Of a DNA stretch of 64,000 bases, positions 53,292-62,661 are shown piece by piece. The notes below the pieces were generated by a model. The model worked only from the letters and a program-made list of their open reading frames with translations, had not been told where the DNA came from and did not search any database. The stretch covers positions 62,001-126,000 of the forward strand of contig JAEPML010000001.1 in NCBI GenBank assembly GCA_017643925.1, read 5' to 3'. The first letter of the stretch is position 1. Each line of letters opens with the position of its first letter. Made by a program: the position numbers and the translations under genes. The stretch is from Roseibium sp. GTDB lineage: Bacteria; Pseudomonadota; Alphaproteobacteria; Rhizobiales; Stappiaceae.

Positions 53292-53914
53292 CGCTCCTGC
53301 AGTGCCAGCCGGGCTCCAAGTGCACAGTAGATGCTGCCGACCACCTTGCCCTGCCACTTCAGGACAACCGGGTTCTGACGCAGGAAGGTTCCGAGCCTGC
53401 CGGCGCCAACCGCGAAGACAACAGTGCTGACCAGGCCAAGCAACACGAAAATCAGCCCGAAGACCGACAATTGCAGCGCGACGTGTCCATTTGCGGGATT
53501 CACGAACTGCGGCAGGAAGGCCAGGAAAAACAGGGCTGTCTTCGGGTTCAGGACTTCAGCCAGGATTGCTTGCCGGAAGGCGAGGCCGGCGGTGATCGGC
53601 AACGCTCCTCCGCCCAGATTGTCCGGCGCTTTTTCAAGAATTGCCCGAATGCCGAGATAGACGAGATATGCGGCCCCGGCATATTTGATGATGCTGAAGA
53701 GAAGCGCGGAGGTCGCAATGATGGCTGACAGGCCGACAATCGCCATGATGGTATGAAGCACGTCGCCTGCCGCAATACCGGCGCCCGTGGCAATGCCGAC
53801 CTTGGTGCCGGAGCTTGTCGCCCTGGCAACCGTCAGGAGGGTTGCAGGACCTGGGATAAAAACAAACCCGAGAACGATCGCCGCATAGGCAATCAGTGTT
53901 TCAACTTCAATCAA
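53288..53914 (-). CDS. LysE-family amino-acid exporter
   Basis: A 208-residue membrane protein with about six helices of the LysE/RhtB family. The signature is near the N-terminus: [20 protein letters not shown] (residues about 9-28). It also shows [12 protein letters not shown] and [19 protein letters not shown], both typical of RhtB-type homoserine/threonine exporters. The exact substrate is unknown. The tail overlaps the truA 3' end. Confidence 0.9.
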   Translation of the reverse strand: MIEVETLIAYAAIVLGFVFIPGPATLLTVARATSSGTKVGIATGAGIAAGDVLHTIMAIVGLSAIIATSALLFSIIKYAGAAYLVYLGIRAILEKAPDNLGGGALPITAGLAFRQAILAEVLNPKTALFFLAFLPQFVNPANGHVALQLSVFGLIFVLLGLVSTVVFAVGAGRLGTFLRQNPVVLKWQGKVVGSIYCALGARLALQER

Positions 53915-53999
53915 CGCGCCTGCCCCCTGCCTCGAACACGGGGCACTATATCCCGGTTACAGCGTCAATATAGGTATTCGGAACCCGGGACCAATTCCC

Positions 54000-54833
54000 T
54001 CAGGCGTCATTTGTTTCTTCGGGCAGCGTGACGCATTTCCTGTAAAGGTGCCACGTCGTGTGACCAAGAATGGGCAGCGTGATGATCAGGCCGAGGAAAC
54101 CGGGCGCCATGGAGACGATCAGGACGGCTGTTACGACGAATGCCCAGCCGATCATCGGGATCGGCGAGGTTGCGACCGCACGAACAGACGTGATCATGGC
54201 CGTGATGAAATCCCGGTCATCCTCCAGAAGCAGCGGGAAGGAGACGACGGTCAGTGAAAACAGGATCAGGGAAAGCACCGCGCCGACCACGTGACCGACC
54301 GCCAGGAACATCAGTCCTTCAGGGGTAGAGACAATCTCGCCCAGGAATTCCTCAAAGGAGGCAAAGGACCGGAACCCGAGGAACAGCGCCAGCAACAGGC
54401 GCACCTGGTACATCCACATGATCTGGATGAAGAGCACGACAAAGGCCATCCAGGACAGTTCCCGCCCTTTCTGTGCCCAGATGGTGCCGAGGATCGTGTT
54501 CCAGGAAAGATCGTCTCCGCTTTCGAGCCGGCGGCTGACTTCGTAAAGGCCGACGGCGGCAAAGGGGCCGATCAGTACAAAGCCTGCAGCCGCAGGATAG
54601 GAGAGATAGCTCATGTTGAGCGCCCAGGCGCTCATCACGACAAAGAGACCGCCAAAGGCGAACAACGCTCCGATGCTCAGGCCGAAGATCGGCGCCCTGC
54701 GGAAATCGGACAGGCCCGCTGCCAGCGCGTCGATCACGTCGTTGACGCTGATCTGGTTGACCTGCGGCATGGGGCGCAAGGCGGGTTTTGCAGGTGAACC
54801 GGCCTCCGTGCCGGATGCGTTGTTCTCGCTCAT
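54000..54833 (-). CDS. DUF2189 domain-containing membrane protein
   Basis: A 277-residue inner membrane protein with about six to seven helices after a cytosolic N-terminus. Conserved DUF2189 features are VNDVIDALAAGLSDFRRAPIFGLSIGALF near the start (split at DFRRAP), YPAAAGFVLIGPFAAVGLYE followed by SRRLE, and LPILGHTTWHLYRKCV at the end. The function is unknown. It is common in Rhizobiales and Rhodobacterales. Confidence 0.88.
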   Translation of the reverse strand: MSENNASGTEAGSPAKPALRPMPQVNQISVNDVIDALAAGLSDFRRAPIFGLSIGALFAFGGLFVVMSAWALNMSYLSYPAAAGFVLIGPFAAVGLYEVSRRLESGDDLSWNTILGTIWAQKGRELSWMAFVVLFIQIMWMYQVRLLLALFLGFRSFASFEEFLGEIVSTPEGLMFLAVGHVVGAVLSLILFSLTVVSFPLLLEDDRDFITAMITSVRAVATSPIPMIGWAFVVTAVLIVSMAPGFLGLIITLPILGHTTWHLYRKCVTLPEETNDA

Positions 54834-54999
54834 CAGTCAGCTTCCTCCCAAAAGCCAGGTTACCGGACCCTCCTGATCCACCTTTGATCTTAGCCATGGA
54901 TGGCAGCGAGGCTCAATGCGGAGAAGGACTTACGTCATCCGACTAGCGGCAAGGCGCTTGCAGGAGCTGTTCCATCGGCCAGAAGCCGGCACCGGAACC

Positions 55000-55035
55000 G
55001 GAAGAAAAGAGGTCCCGGACCAGTTCCGGGACCTC
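55000..55035 (-). terminator. Rho-independent terminator after the MscS-like gene
   Basis: Read on the minus strand, AGGTCCCGGA / TCCGGGACCT pairs over 10 bp (55034-55025 with 55019-55010) with a small loop and a CTTTTCTT tail. It lies 40 bp past the channel gene. The remainder of 54834-55074 holds no convincing gene. Confidence 0.87.
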
Positions 55036-55074
55036 CATATTGCGGGAAATTGCTGCAGACCAACGATCTGCCGG

Positions 55075-57321
55075 TCACGCGCCTGCAGGTTTCGGAGGCT
55101 CTGCAACTGCTGCGGCAGCAGCGCCGGCAACAGCATCCTTTTGCTTGTCGTCCAGGCTGACATTGTCCGGAATGTTGACGCGGACTTCCTTGCGCGCGAA
55201 CTGGATGCCGTTTTCCTCGAACGCCTTCTGCACCCGCTTGTAGATTTCCTTGCGCACACCGAATTGCTTGCCGGGCTTGGTGGTGAACTTGCCGCGCACC
55301 AGGATGCCGACATCGTCCACGCCCGTAACACCCTGGCCCTTGAAGGGAGCAAGGATGTCGCCCTGGAATTCTTCCATCTCCATGATGTCCTGGCCGATCC
55401 GCTTGAAGAGCTTGCGAACCTTTTCGACATCCGTGTCAAAGGGAACGGTGAACTGGAGCTTCATGATCACCCAGTCGCGGGACATGTTGGTGAGATTTGA
55501 AATCTCGCCATAGGGCACGACATGAACCGCGCCCTTGGTGCCGCGAAGCTGAAGCGAGCGGATGGAGATTTTCTCGATCGTACCCTGAGCGCCGCCCGTG
55601 CTGATGAATTCTCCCATGCGGAAGGCATCGTCCATCAGGAAGAATATCCCGGCGACCACATCCCGAACCAGTGTCTGGGCTCCGAAACCAACCGCCAGAC
55701 CGACAACACCGGCACCAGCAAGAAGAGGCGTGATGTTCACACCGAGCTGGCTGAGCGCCAGCAGGCCGGTGAGCGTGATGATGGCAACCTGCAGCACAAC
55801 GCGGATCAGCGGCAGGATGGTCGCAATCCGCGACTTGCCGGCACCGCCCATTTCCGCATCATCGTCCTGGGATTCCGTTGGCGGCGAGTCCTTGGCGAGC
55901 TGGCGGGAGACCCAGAGATTGGTAACTTCCCAGGCGAGGTAACCTGCTGCAAGAATGAGAAGGAATATGACGCTGTTGCGGGCCACCGCCGAGCCGTCAT
56001 CGGCGCCTAGTGCCAGCAGGTTGAGACCGTAGATCCGGGCGACCACATAGATCAGCACCGCCAGGAAGGCGACGCGGGCAATCCGAACATAGCTGTGCCG
56101 CGTCTGTAGATGCGCAGCTTCGGCGACCGGCCCTTCTCCCTGCATTGGCGGCACGACGTGTGAAACGATGCCGCGCACCATGGTATCCAGGAAGGGGGCG
56201 AATATGACCAGGGCAATGACAGTGAGTGACCGCCCGGCGGTGAGGGCCTCAATGCCCATGCTGGCCGCGAACTGAACCAGCAACCAGTTGAAGGCGATGA
56301 AGATCATCGAGAAATAGGGCCAGAACCGCGCCATGCGCTCCAGGCCGGTGGTCGGGTCATCGTCATCGCCGAGGATGATGCTGGTCAGGCCGTTGCGGGC
56401 GCGCCAGATCACCAGGATGATCCAGAGGTTTACGCCGAACCCGACGAAAAAGCGGAAGGTGCCGCCGGCATCGACATTTGCGCCCAGCATGACTTCACGA
56501 ATGTAAAAGGCGATACCGATCACGACAAAGAGCGTCGTGAAACTGCGGTAGAGGGATTTGGCCGTCGCGTCGTCGGCCGTCACCAGGCGAAGCTCGCGCC
56601 GATTGGGGGCAAGGGCAAAGCGCAACAGGGCGGCGATCAGTCGAGGCAGGAAGACCAGCCAGTAAACGGCCTGCAGCGCGAATGAACGCGTGGTCGGATC
56701 AATGATGGCGATCTTGCCGACAATATAGGCGACCAGAGCAAAAACAATCAGTCCCGCAAGATCCAGACCGGCTCGTGTGGAGACGAGTTTGACCGTCTCG
56801 AACAGGCTTTCCGGGTTCTGCGACTTGATGCTTTCGCGTTTTGTCGACGCAATGCGGTTCACAACGAATTCGGCGGCAAAACCCGCAGCCAGGATGAGGG
56901 CGATCGCACCGATCAGAATATGAACCGGGCCAGCGACGTCACCGGCGATCAGAGCCCCGATACCGGCAAACACGCCGGTAAACAGGGAAGGAAGGTTCTT
57001 GAAGTGATCCAGGATCATGGTGCCGAAATTGCCGAGAACCGTGCGCAACTGATCAACAAATCCCGGTCCTTCGGCAACCGGCTGTGTCGGCGCGTTCCCT
57101 GCAGCAGCGCTTTGCTGAAGAAGCGTCATGAGGTCATTGAGAGCTTCCACTTGCTCCTGGTCGAGATCCGACACCAGTTTTTCCATGGCTTCCGGCTGAA
57201 GGGCCGGCGGAAGGCTCGTGGTCGTATCCTGGGCCTGAGCAGGAACTGAAATCAGAAGCAGAACGGCAAAAAACAGGGAAGATAGACTTGAAACAATACA
57301 TGTTTTCCAAGCACCGGTCAT
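55075..57321 (-). CDS. Large mechanosensitive ion channel (MscS family)
   Basis: About 748 residues. A signal peptide (SSLSSLFFAVLLLISVPAQA) is followed by a periplasmic region (residues about 30-90, with TTSLPPALQPEAMEKLVSDL), then roughly ten membrane helices. The MscS pore and beta domain start about residue 530: GVVGLAVGFGAQTLVRDVVAG, FFLMDDAFRMGEFI, YGEISNLTNMSRDW. The C-terminal Ala/Pro tail is low complexity. The length puts it with the larger YbiO/MscM-type members. It releases solutes on hypo-osmotic shock. The start at 57321 has AAGGGGG 8 bases upstream; 57378 is less likely. Confidence 0.92.
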   Translation of the reverse strand: MTGAWKTCIVSSLSSLFFAVLLLISVPAQAQDTTTSLPPALQPEAMEKLVSDLDQEQVEALNDLMTLLQQSAAAGNAPTQPVAEGPGFVDQLRTVLGNFGTMILDHFKNLPSLFTGVFAGIGALIAGDVAGPVHILIGAIALILAAGFAAEFVVNRIASTKRESIKSQNPESLFETVKLVSTRAGLDLAGLIVFALVAYIVGKIAIIDPTTRSFALQAVYWLVFLPRLIAALLRFALAPNRRELRLVTADDATAKSLYRSFTTLFVVIGIAFYIREVMLGANVDAGGTFRFFVGFGVNLWIILVIWRARNGLTSIILGDDDDPTTGLERMARFWPYFSMIFIAFNWLLVQFAASMGIEALTAGRSLTVIALVIFAPFLDTMVRGIVSHVVPPMQGEGPVAEAAHLQTRHSYVRIARVAFLAVLIYVVARIYGLNLLALGADDGSAVARNSVIFLLILAAGYLAWEVTNLWVSRQLAKDSPPTESQDDDAEMGGAGKSRIATILPLIRVVLQVAIITLTGLLALSQLGVNITPLLAGAGVVGLAVGFGAQTLVRDVVAGIFFLMDDAFRMGEFISTGGAQGTIEKISIRSLQLRGTKGAVHVVPYGEISNLTNMSRDWVIMKLQFTVPFDTDVEKVRKLFKRIGQDIMEMEEFQGDILAPFKGQGVTGVDDVGILVRGKFTTKPGKQFGVRKEIYKRVQKAFEENGIQFARKEVRVNIPDNVSLDDKQKDAVAGAAAAAVAEPPKPAGA

Positions 57322-57543
57322 AAGTGGCCCCCTTAGCGGTGTTGAATTGAATGTGGGCAGGATAGACCCGCCGGACACGCAAAATCCATCAAAAAGACCC
57401 AGCGGAACCCCGGGGCGAAGGAAATCCGCCTGAAAGCTGCATTCTCACCGCATTATTATTGCAAACGAAAGCCCGCGAGAGCTTGATCCGGACAGCTTAT
57501 GCGTCTACGTCCAGTGCAGAATTGTCAAAGTGAGTGGGATTGA

Positions 57544-57969
57544 ATGACCACGCCTCAGATGAGCGCGAATATTACGCCGGGTCCGGTCTGGGCCCTCTTG
57601 AGCCCCATTGGTCGTATGGGACGGGAACCCTATTGGCTCGCGTTCGGATTTATCTGGGTCATCATGGGAATAGCAATCCGGCTCTGGTGGATTTCGGTAC
57701 CCGAGGTCCCGACACCCGAAGCCGTGGCGGCTGCAGAATTCGTCGGCTCGAATCCTTTGTTCCCGGTGCTGTTTTTTGTCCTTCAATGGTTTGAGCTGGC
57801 GCTCGTCATCAAGCGTTTGCAGGACATGGGGCAAAGCGGTTTTCTGGCGCTTCTCATATTCGTGCCCTTCGTCAATCTGTTGATGATGATTTTCGTGGGT
57901 GTTGCCCCCAGCCAGGCGGAACCCAATCGTCATGGGCCGCTTCCGAACAGCTATTGGCGCAAGGCCTAG
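57544..57969 (+). CDS. DUF805 domain-containing membrane protein
   Basis: A 141-residue protein with three to four membrane helices and the DUF805 hallmarks: LSPIGRMGREPYWLAFGFIWV, then LALVIKRLQDMGQSGFLALLIFVP, then the NRHGP motif near the end. DUF805 proteins are of unknown function. It is divergent from the MscS-like gene and lies 40 bp before dapE in the same direction. Confidence 0.88.
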   Translation: MTTPQMSANITPGPVWALLSPIGRMGREPYWLAFGFIWVIMGIAIRLWWISVPEVPTPEAVAAAEFVGSNPLFPVLFFVLQWFELALVIKRLQDMGQSGFLALLIFVPFVNLLMMIFVGVAPSQAEPNRHGPLPNSYWRKA

Positions 57970-58009
57970 ATCGCTCCTTCTCATTGCCGGAATCTAAAAG
58001 AGACAAGTC

Positions 58010-59167
58010 ATGCCATTTTCTGCGGTCACCATCGCCCAGGACCTCATTCGCTGCCCTTCCGTGACACCGAACGAGGGAGGAGCCCTGGCCGCGCTTGAAG
58101 ACCTTCTCGGCAAGGCCGGGTTCTCGGTGTCCAGGGTGACCTTCCAGGATGAGGACACGCCGGACGTCGAAAATCTCTTCGCGACGATCGGGTCCGGCAA
58201 GCCGCATTTTGTCTTTGCCGGCCACACGGATGTCGTGCCTGCAGGAGCTGAAAGCGATTGGCGCCACGGGCCCTTCGAAGGTGCCATTTCGGAAGGCATT
58301 CTTTATGGCCGCGGTGCTGTCGACATGAAAGGTGGCATTGCCTCCTTTGCAGCTGCTGCCCTCGAATTCGTCTCCGAAAAGGGTGCCGATTTCGGCGGAA
58401 CGATCTCGTTTCTGATCACGGGAGACGAGGAAGGTCCAGCCGTCAACGGCACGGTCAAGCTGCTCGAATGGGCGAGAGCCGAAGGACACGAGTTCGACGC
58501 CTGCATCGTCGGCGAGCCGACAAACCCGGAAAAACTCGGCGATGCCATCAAGGTTGGGCGTCGTGGCTCCCTGTCGGGGATCATCACCGTGACCGGTGTC
58601 CAGGGCCATGCAGCCTATCCACATCTTGCGGACAACCCGATCCCGGGCCTGGTCAGGTTGATGGCAGCGCTCAATGCGCTGGAACTGGACAAGGGCAACG
58701 ATCGTTTTCAGCCGTCCAATCTGGAATTCGTGACGGTGGATGTCGGCAATCCGGCCTTCAATGTCATTCCCGCACGCGCCGAAGCCCGGTTCAATATTCG
58801 CTACAATGACGAATGGACGCTGGACAGCCTGAAGGCGAAACTTCTGGAAACACTGGAAGCGGTCGATCTGGGCGAACTCAAGCTTGATCTTGCGTTCAAG
58901 CGTGACGCCAGCGAATCCTTCCTGACACGGGATGAGACCCTGATCGCGGCTCTTGGCAAGGCCGTTGAGGCAGAAACAGGCCGATCGCCGGAGCTCTCCA
59001 CCGGCGGCGGCACATCCGACGCGCGGTTCATCAAGAACTACTGCCCGGTCGTCGAATTTGGCCTCGTTGGACAGACAATGCACAAGGTAGACGAATGTGT
59101 CGCGGTCAATGACCTTGACCAACTGGCCTCAATCTACAAAAGATTCCTGGTAAGCTATTTTTCGTGA
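58010..59167 (+). CDS. dapE: Succinyl-diaminopimelate desuccinylase
   Basis: A 385-residue M20 zinc amidase that releases LL-diaminopimelate for lysine and murein synthesis. Seen motifs are FVFAGHTDVVPAGAESDWRH (metal His and Asp), YGRGAVDMKGGIASF (bridging Asp), LITGDEEGPAVNGT (catalytic Glu pair) and GGGTSDARFI with the late QTMHKVDECV. The dimerisation domain lies about residues 180-290. It pairs with dapD, located 700 bp away in the opposite direction. Confidence 0.96.
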   Translation: MPFSAVTIAQDLIRCPSVTPNEGGALAALEDLLGKAGFSVSRVTFQDEDTPDVENLFATIGSGKPHFVFAGHTDVVPAGAESDWRHGPFEGAISEGILYGRGAVDMKGGIASFAAAALEFVSEKGADFGGTISFLITGDEEGPAVNGTVKLLEWARAEGHEFDACIVGEPTNPEKLGDAIKVGRRGSLSGIITVTGVQGHAAYPHLADNPIPGLVRLMAALNALELDKGNDRFQPSNLEFVTVDVGNPAFNVIPARAEARFNIRYNDEWTLDSLKAKLLETLEAVDLGELKLDLAFKRDASESFLTRDETLIAALGKAVEAETGRSPELSTGGGTSDARFIKNYCPVVEFGLVGQTMHKVDECVAVNDLDQLASIYKRFLVSYFS

Positions 59168-59188
59168 CGTGTCGGGAGCTGCCGGAAT

Positions 59189-59782
59189 TTGATCAGTTTG
59201 ACTGAAATACGCGCAGCGCTGGATGGATCCTGGTTGCTCTTGCTCAACCGCCCGGAAGGCCTCAGGTATTTTGATCAGTCCATTCAGGGCTTCTGGCGGT
59301 CTTTCCAGGTGATAATCCTGCTCGTTCCGGTGATCTTGGTTGGCGGTGTCGCGGAGAAGCAGCTTTACTCCATGACCGGCGCCTACCAGTCGGAGCCTTT
59401 CACCGACAGCGCGTTCTGGTCTGCACATTTCATGGCAAGTGGCGTTGCCTGGGTTGCGTTTCCCGCTCTTGTGGCACTTCTTGCCGGTCCGGTTGGTATT
59501 TCGCACCGCTTTGTGCCTTTCATCGTGACTTGGAACTGGTCAAGCCTCCTGGCGACGGTGCCGATGCTGGTCAGTTGCCTGCTCTATCTTTTGCGCATTG
59601 TCTCGACAGAGATCTTCGTGCTTCTGCATTTTGCGTCTTATGCAGCCTTGCTCTGGTTCTATTACCGCGTTGCACGTAACGCCCTGCAATCCACGATCAG
59701 TCTTGCGATCGGCGTTGTGGTGCTCGATGTGCTGCTGAGCGTTGTGATTGCCGAACTGATTGGGCGCGTCTGGGGCCTCTAA
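59189..59782 (+). CDS. Hypothetical integral membrane protein
   Basis: A 197-residue protein with an N-terminal amphipathic stretch (LLLLNRPEGLRYFDQSIQGF) and about five hydrophobic helices (VIILLVPVILVGGV; ASGVAWVAFPALVALLA; SSLLATVPMLVSCLLYL; FVLLHFASYAALLWFYY; SLAIGVVVLDVLLSVVIAEL). I do not recognise a named family. The start is TTG 59189, since no ATG or GTG precedes the first helix. It starts 21 bp after dapE and probably shares its transcript. The function is unknown. Confidence 0.7.
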   Translation: MISLTEIRAALDGSWLLLLNRPEGLRYFDQSIQGFWRSFQVIILLVPVILVGGVAEKQLYSMTGAYQSEPFTDSAFWSAHFMASGVAWVAFPALVALLAGPVGISHRFVPFIVTWNWSSLLATVPMLVSCLLYLLRIVSTEIFVLLHFASYAALLWFYYRVARNALQSTISLAIGVVVLDVLLSVVIAELIGRVWGL

Positions 59783-59784
59783 GG

Positions 59785-59818
59785 CAAAACAAAACCCAGC
59801 CTGAAAAGGCGGGGTTCG
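59785..59818 (-). terminator. Terminator between the convergent membrane-protein and dapD genes
   Basis: AACCC-a-GCCT / AGGC-g-GGGTT (59793-59802 with 59807-59816) pairs with one internal mismatch. On the minus strand it is followed by TTGTTTTG. It serves dapD most directly and may act on both sides. Confidence 0.65.
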
Positions 59819-59842
59819 CATTTGCCAATTCCAAAATTCAGA

Positions 59843-60694
59843 TCAGTCGCGCAGAAGCTCGTTGATCGCGGTCTTGGAACGGGTCTGCTCGTCGACCGTC
59901 TTGACGATGACGGCGCAGTAAAGGTTCGGGGCGGCCTGGCCGTTGCCCATCGTGCTTGATGTCGGCATGGAGCCCGCGACAACCACGGAGTAGGGCGGAA
60001 CTTCACCATAGGTGATTTCGCCGGTCATGCGGTTGACGATACGGGTGGACTTGCCGATGAAAACGCCCATGCCGAGAACAGCGCCTTCGCGGACGATGCA
60101 GCCTTCGACGACTTCAGAGCGGGCTCCGATGAAACAGTTGTCCTCGATAATGACCGGACCGGCCTGAAGAGGCTCCAGTACGCCACCGATGCCGACACCG
60201 CCGGACAGGTGAACATTCTTGCCGATCTGCGCGCAGGAGCCGACGGTTGCCCATGTGTCAACCATGGTGCCTTCGTCAACGTAGGCGCCCAGGTTGACGA
60301 AGGACGGCATCAGCACGACACCCTTGCCGATGAAGGCGGAGCGGCGCACGGTGCAGTTCGGTACGGCCCGGAAGCCGGCTTCGTCAAAGTCGCCGCCACC
60401 CCAGCCATCGAACTTGGACGGAACCTTGTCCCACCACGTCGCGTTGCCAGGACCACCCTTGATGACTTCCATCGGGTTGAGGCGGAACGAGAGCAGGACC
60501 GCTTTCTTGGCCCACTGATTGACGACCCAGTCACCGTCCTTCTTTTCCGCAACACGCAGCTCACCGCGGTCCAGAAGGTTCAGCGTTGCCTCGACGGCAT
60601 CCCGGATTTCGCCGGTCACGGAGGTGTCGATTGCCGCACGGTCTTCAAAGGCCGCGTCAATGGTGGAGGCAAGGGAAGCGAGATCTTGGGTCAT
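59843..60694 (-). CDS. dapD: Tetrahydrodipicolinate N-succinyltransferase
   Basis: About 283 residues, the first committed step of the succinylase branch of DAP/lysine synthesis. A helical N-terminus ([16 protein letters not shown]) precedes the left-handed parallel beta-helix of hexapeptide repeats ([51 protein letters not shown]). [19 protein letters not shown] closes the active site. The start at 60694 (MTQDLAS...) matches the family. A longer frame to 60751 is unlikely. Confidence 0.95.
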   Translation of the reverse strand: MTQDLASLASTIDAAFEDRAAIDTSVTGEIRDAVEATLNLLDRGELRVAEKKDGDWVVNQWAKKAVLLSFRLNPMEVIKGGPGNATWWDKVPSKFDGWGGGDFDEAGFRAVPNCTVRRSAFIGKGVVLMPSFVNLGAYVDEGTMVDTWATVGSCAQIGKNVHLSGGVGIGGVLEPLQAGPVIIEDNCFIGARSEVVEGCIVREGAVLGMGVFIGKSTRIVNRMTGEITYGEVPPYSVVVAGSMPTSSTMGNGQAAPNLYCAVIVKTVDEQTRSKTAINELLRD

Positions 60695-60857
60695 CGGGAA
60701 GAAGGTCTCCGGGCGTTGATAAATCAAGCGCGGACCTAAGCCACTCGGCAAAGCCCTGTCAAGCGCGGGAACGCCAGCAAATGTCCGGTCTCTGGTACAA
60801 AGGGAACGCTTTTCGAGGTCGGTCTTTCGGATTGATTGAGGCAGGGCTTTTCAAAAA

Positions 60858-60874
60858 ATTGAGAAAAACTCAAT
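60858..60874. promoter_or_regulatory. Palindrome ATTGAG-N5-CTCAAT in the dapD/EamA gap
   Basis: A 6-bp inverted repeat with a 5-bp A-rich centre lies 87 bp before the transporter start, within the 265-bp divergent gap. The shape and place suit an operator, but no regulator is encoded next to it. Confidence 0.3.
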
Positions 60875-60960
60875 TATGAAATCAAGTTTTACCTGCTATT
60901 GAGCCGAAAGTCGCTCATCATTGATGATGAGAAATCAATTTGCTTGCGAAAGATAGACCC

Positions 60961-61866
60961 ATGGAATTGTGGATCCCGATTACCGTCTTTGCTGCGTTCT
61001 GCCAGAACCTGCGAACGGCGATGCAGAAGCATCTGAAAGGCAAGTTGGGCACGACCGGTGCGACCTTTGTCCGTTTCGGTTACGGTGTTCCGTTCGCGAT
61101 CCTCTATCTCCTGGTTCTGCATCTGGTGTTCCGGCATCCGCTGCCGGGCCCCAACGGACCCATGCTGATCGCCGGGGCCCTGGGTGGCCTTGCGCAAATT
61201 GCCGGAACCTTCCTGCTGATCTACCTGTTTTCGTTTCGCAATTTTGCGGTCGGGACGGCCTATTCGAAGACGGAGCCGATCCAGGCGGCCCTGTTCGGGT
61301 TTGTAGTTCTGGGGGAGCACGTGACCCTGCCAGCCGCGCTGTGCATTCTGGTCGGGATCGTCGGCGTGATCGTTATTTCGCTTGCGCGTGTACCTCTCAA
61401 ATTCGCGTCCATTCGGGCGTCGCTGATTGGGCGTCCTGCTCTTGTCGGCCTGGCGTCGGCGGCGTTTTTCGGTGCTTCTGCAGTCTCCTATCGAACGGCT
61501 TCCCTGTCGATTGAAGGAACGACTGTTCCCATGCAGGCCGCCTACGCGCTGGTCTACGCGACGCTTTTTCAGACGCTCGTCATGGCCGCCTGGATGGCTA
61601 TGCGTGATCCCGGACAACTGCGCGCGAGCATTACAAACTGGCGGGCCGCCATCTGGGTCGGTGCGTCGGGTGTCGCCGGGTCCATCGGCTGGTTCACCGC
61701 CATGACCCTCCAGAACGTTGCCTACGTACGTGCGTTGGCACAGATCGAACTGGTTTTCACCTTCCTGGCCTCATGGCTGGTGTTCAAGGAGGTCATTTCC
61801 CGCTCGGAGATTGTTGGATGTCTCCTGATTATCTTGGCGGTGGTCGGGATCATTCTCTCCGGATGA
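60961..61866 (+). CDS. EamA-family (DMT) transporter
   Basis: A 301-residue membrane protein with about ten helices arranged as two EamA repeats. The first half reads FAAFCQNLRTAMQKHLKG, GTTGATFVRFGYGVPFAILY, SFRNFAVGTAYSKTEPIQAA; the second VGLASAAFFGASAVSYRTAS and VRALAQIELVFTFLASWLVF. EamA proteins export metabolites such as amino acids. The exact substrate is unknown. The start is ATG 60961; TTG 60940 is a longer option. It is divergent from dapD and convergent with the DnaB-like gene. Confidence 0.88.
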   Translation: MELWIPITVFAAFCQNLRTAMQKHLKGKLGTTGATFVRFGYGVPFAILYLLVLHLVFRHPLPGPNGPMLIAGALGGLAQIAGTFLLIYLFSFRNFAVGTAYSKTEPIQAALFGFVVLGEHVTLPAALCILVGIVGVIVISLARVPLKFASIRASLIGRPALVGLASAAFFGASAVSYRTASLSIEGTTVPMQAAYALVYATLFQTLVMAAWMAMRDPGQLRASITNWRAAIWVGASGVAGSIGWFTAMTLQNVAYVRALAQIELVFTFLASWLVFKEVISRSEIVGCLLIILAVVGIILSG

Positions 61867-61903
61867 GATCGCATGAGTTCATTTGGCCGCGCAATTTGAT
61901 AGT

Positions 61904-61940
61904 GGCTGCCGGGCATCTTCCAATGGACTTCCCGGCAGCC
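61904..61940. terminator. Hairpin between convergent EamA and DnaB-like genes
   Basis: A perfect 10-bp stem GGCTGCCGGG / CCCGGCAGCC (61904-61913 with 61931-61940) with a 17-nt loop. There is no T-run on either side, so termination is plausible but not certain. Confidence 0.5.
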
Positions 61941-61947
61941 GATTGCA

Positions 61948-62661
61948 CTATTGAAGTGCCACAAAGCTCGATGCCTTACCGTGGATGAAACAGGCCTTGG
62001 TAAAAAGCTTCAGATCGACCGGGTTGGGCAAGCGGATATCCTTGATGTCAGGCAATGCTTTGGTACGGGCATCGAACGAGCGGTCTATTTGCGACAGGAA
62101 AACCAGCACGATCCCTTTCTCACGCGCAAAGCCGCTCAAGGCGGTGAGCTGTTCGGCGAGTGCGGGTTTGGTGCGCTGCTGGTCGAGTATCTGGAGGTAG
62201 TCTATGACGGCGACCGTACCAGCTGCAGACTTGGCCAGGTGCTGCATGACGAAAGCTGCCGAGATGTCATCCGATGCAACAATCTCCAGATTACCCTCGG
62301 CGCAGACGCCGGTATCTGCCAGCTTCTCCAGATGCGTACGCGTTTCCTCCTCGGAATAATCGAGCGTGAAGAAAACGGCCTGTCTGTCTTTGCGCTCGGC
62401 ATCCACCAGCAGTTCAAGCCCTCTAAGCGTTTTGCCCTGACCCGGACGTGCCCCCAGAAGGAGAACGTCACCATTTTGCAGTCGTGTAAACAGTCCCGCT
62501 GCCGGTCTGGATTGGGCTGCATGTGCTGACAGCAGGCTCCAGCTTGAAAAGCCCTCATTGCGAGCAACGCGGTCCAAGGCAGCGTGCAGGGGAATGTTCT
62601 TGTCGCGCGCCAGTAGCCTGGCATTGCGTTTCAATCGATTAATCGGAGCGGACAGTTTCAT
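61948..62661 (-). CDS. Stand-alone DnaB/RecA-like ATPase (helicase C-domain fold)
   Basis: A 237-residue protein. An N-terminal 50-residue basic helical module (APINRLKRNARLLARDKNIP, then GFSSWSLLSAHA) precedes a RecA-fold ATPase resembling the C-terminal domain of DnaB. Walker A is LLGARPGQGKTLRGLELL (about residue 70), the catalytic Glu region is FFTLDYSEEETRTHL, Walker B is VAVIDYLQIL, and the sensor is LVFLSQIDRSFD. The DnaB N-terminal primase-binding domain is absent and the protein is half the usual length. It is not next to phage or plasmid genes. It could be a domesticated mobile-element helicase or a distinct chromosomal family. Confidence 0.75.
   Translation of the reverse strand: MKLSAPINRLKRNARLLARDKNIPLHAALDRVARNEGFSSWSLLSAHAAQSRPAAGLFTRLQNGDVLLLGARPGQGKTLRGLELLVDAERKDRQAVFFTLDYSEEETRTHLEKLADTGVCAEGNLEIVASDDISAAFVMQHLAKSAAGTVAVIDYLQILDQQRTKPALAEQLTALSGFAREKGIVLVFLSQIDRSFDARTKALPDIKDIRLPNPVDLKLFTKACFIHGKASSFVALQ

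Noticed and set aside
61948..62661. Idea that the DnaB-like ATPase is part of an anti-phage defence island
   Set aside because: No nuclease, methylase, toxin or integrase gene is adjacent; neighbours are a transporter and a small secreted protein.
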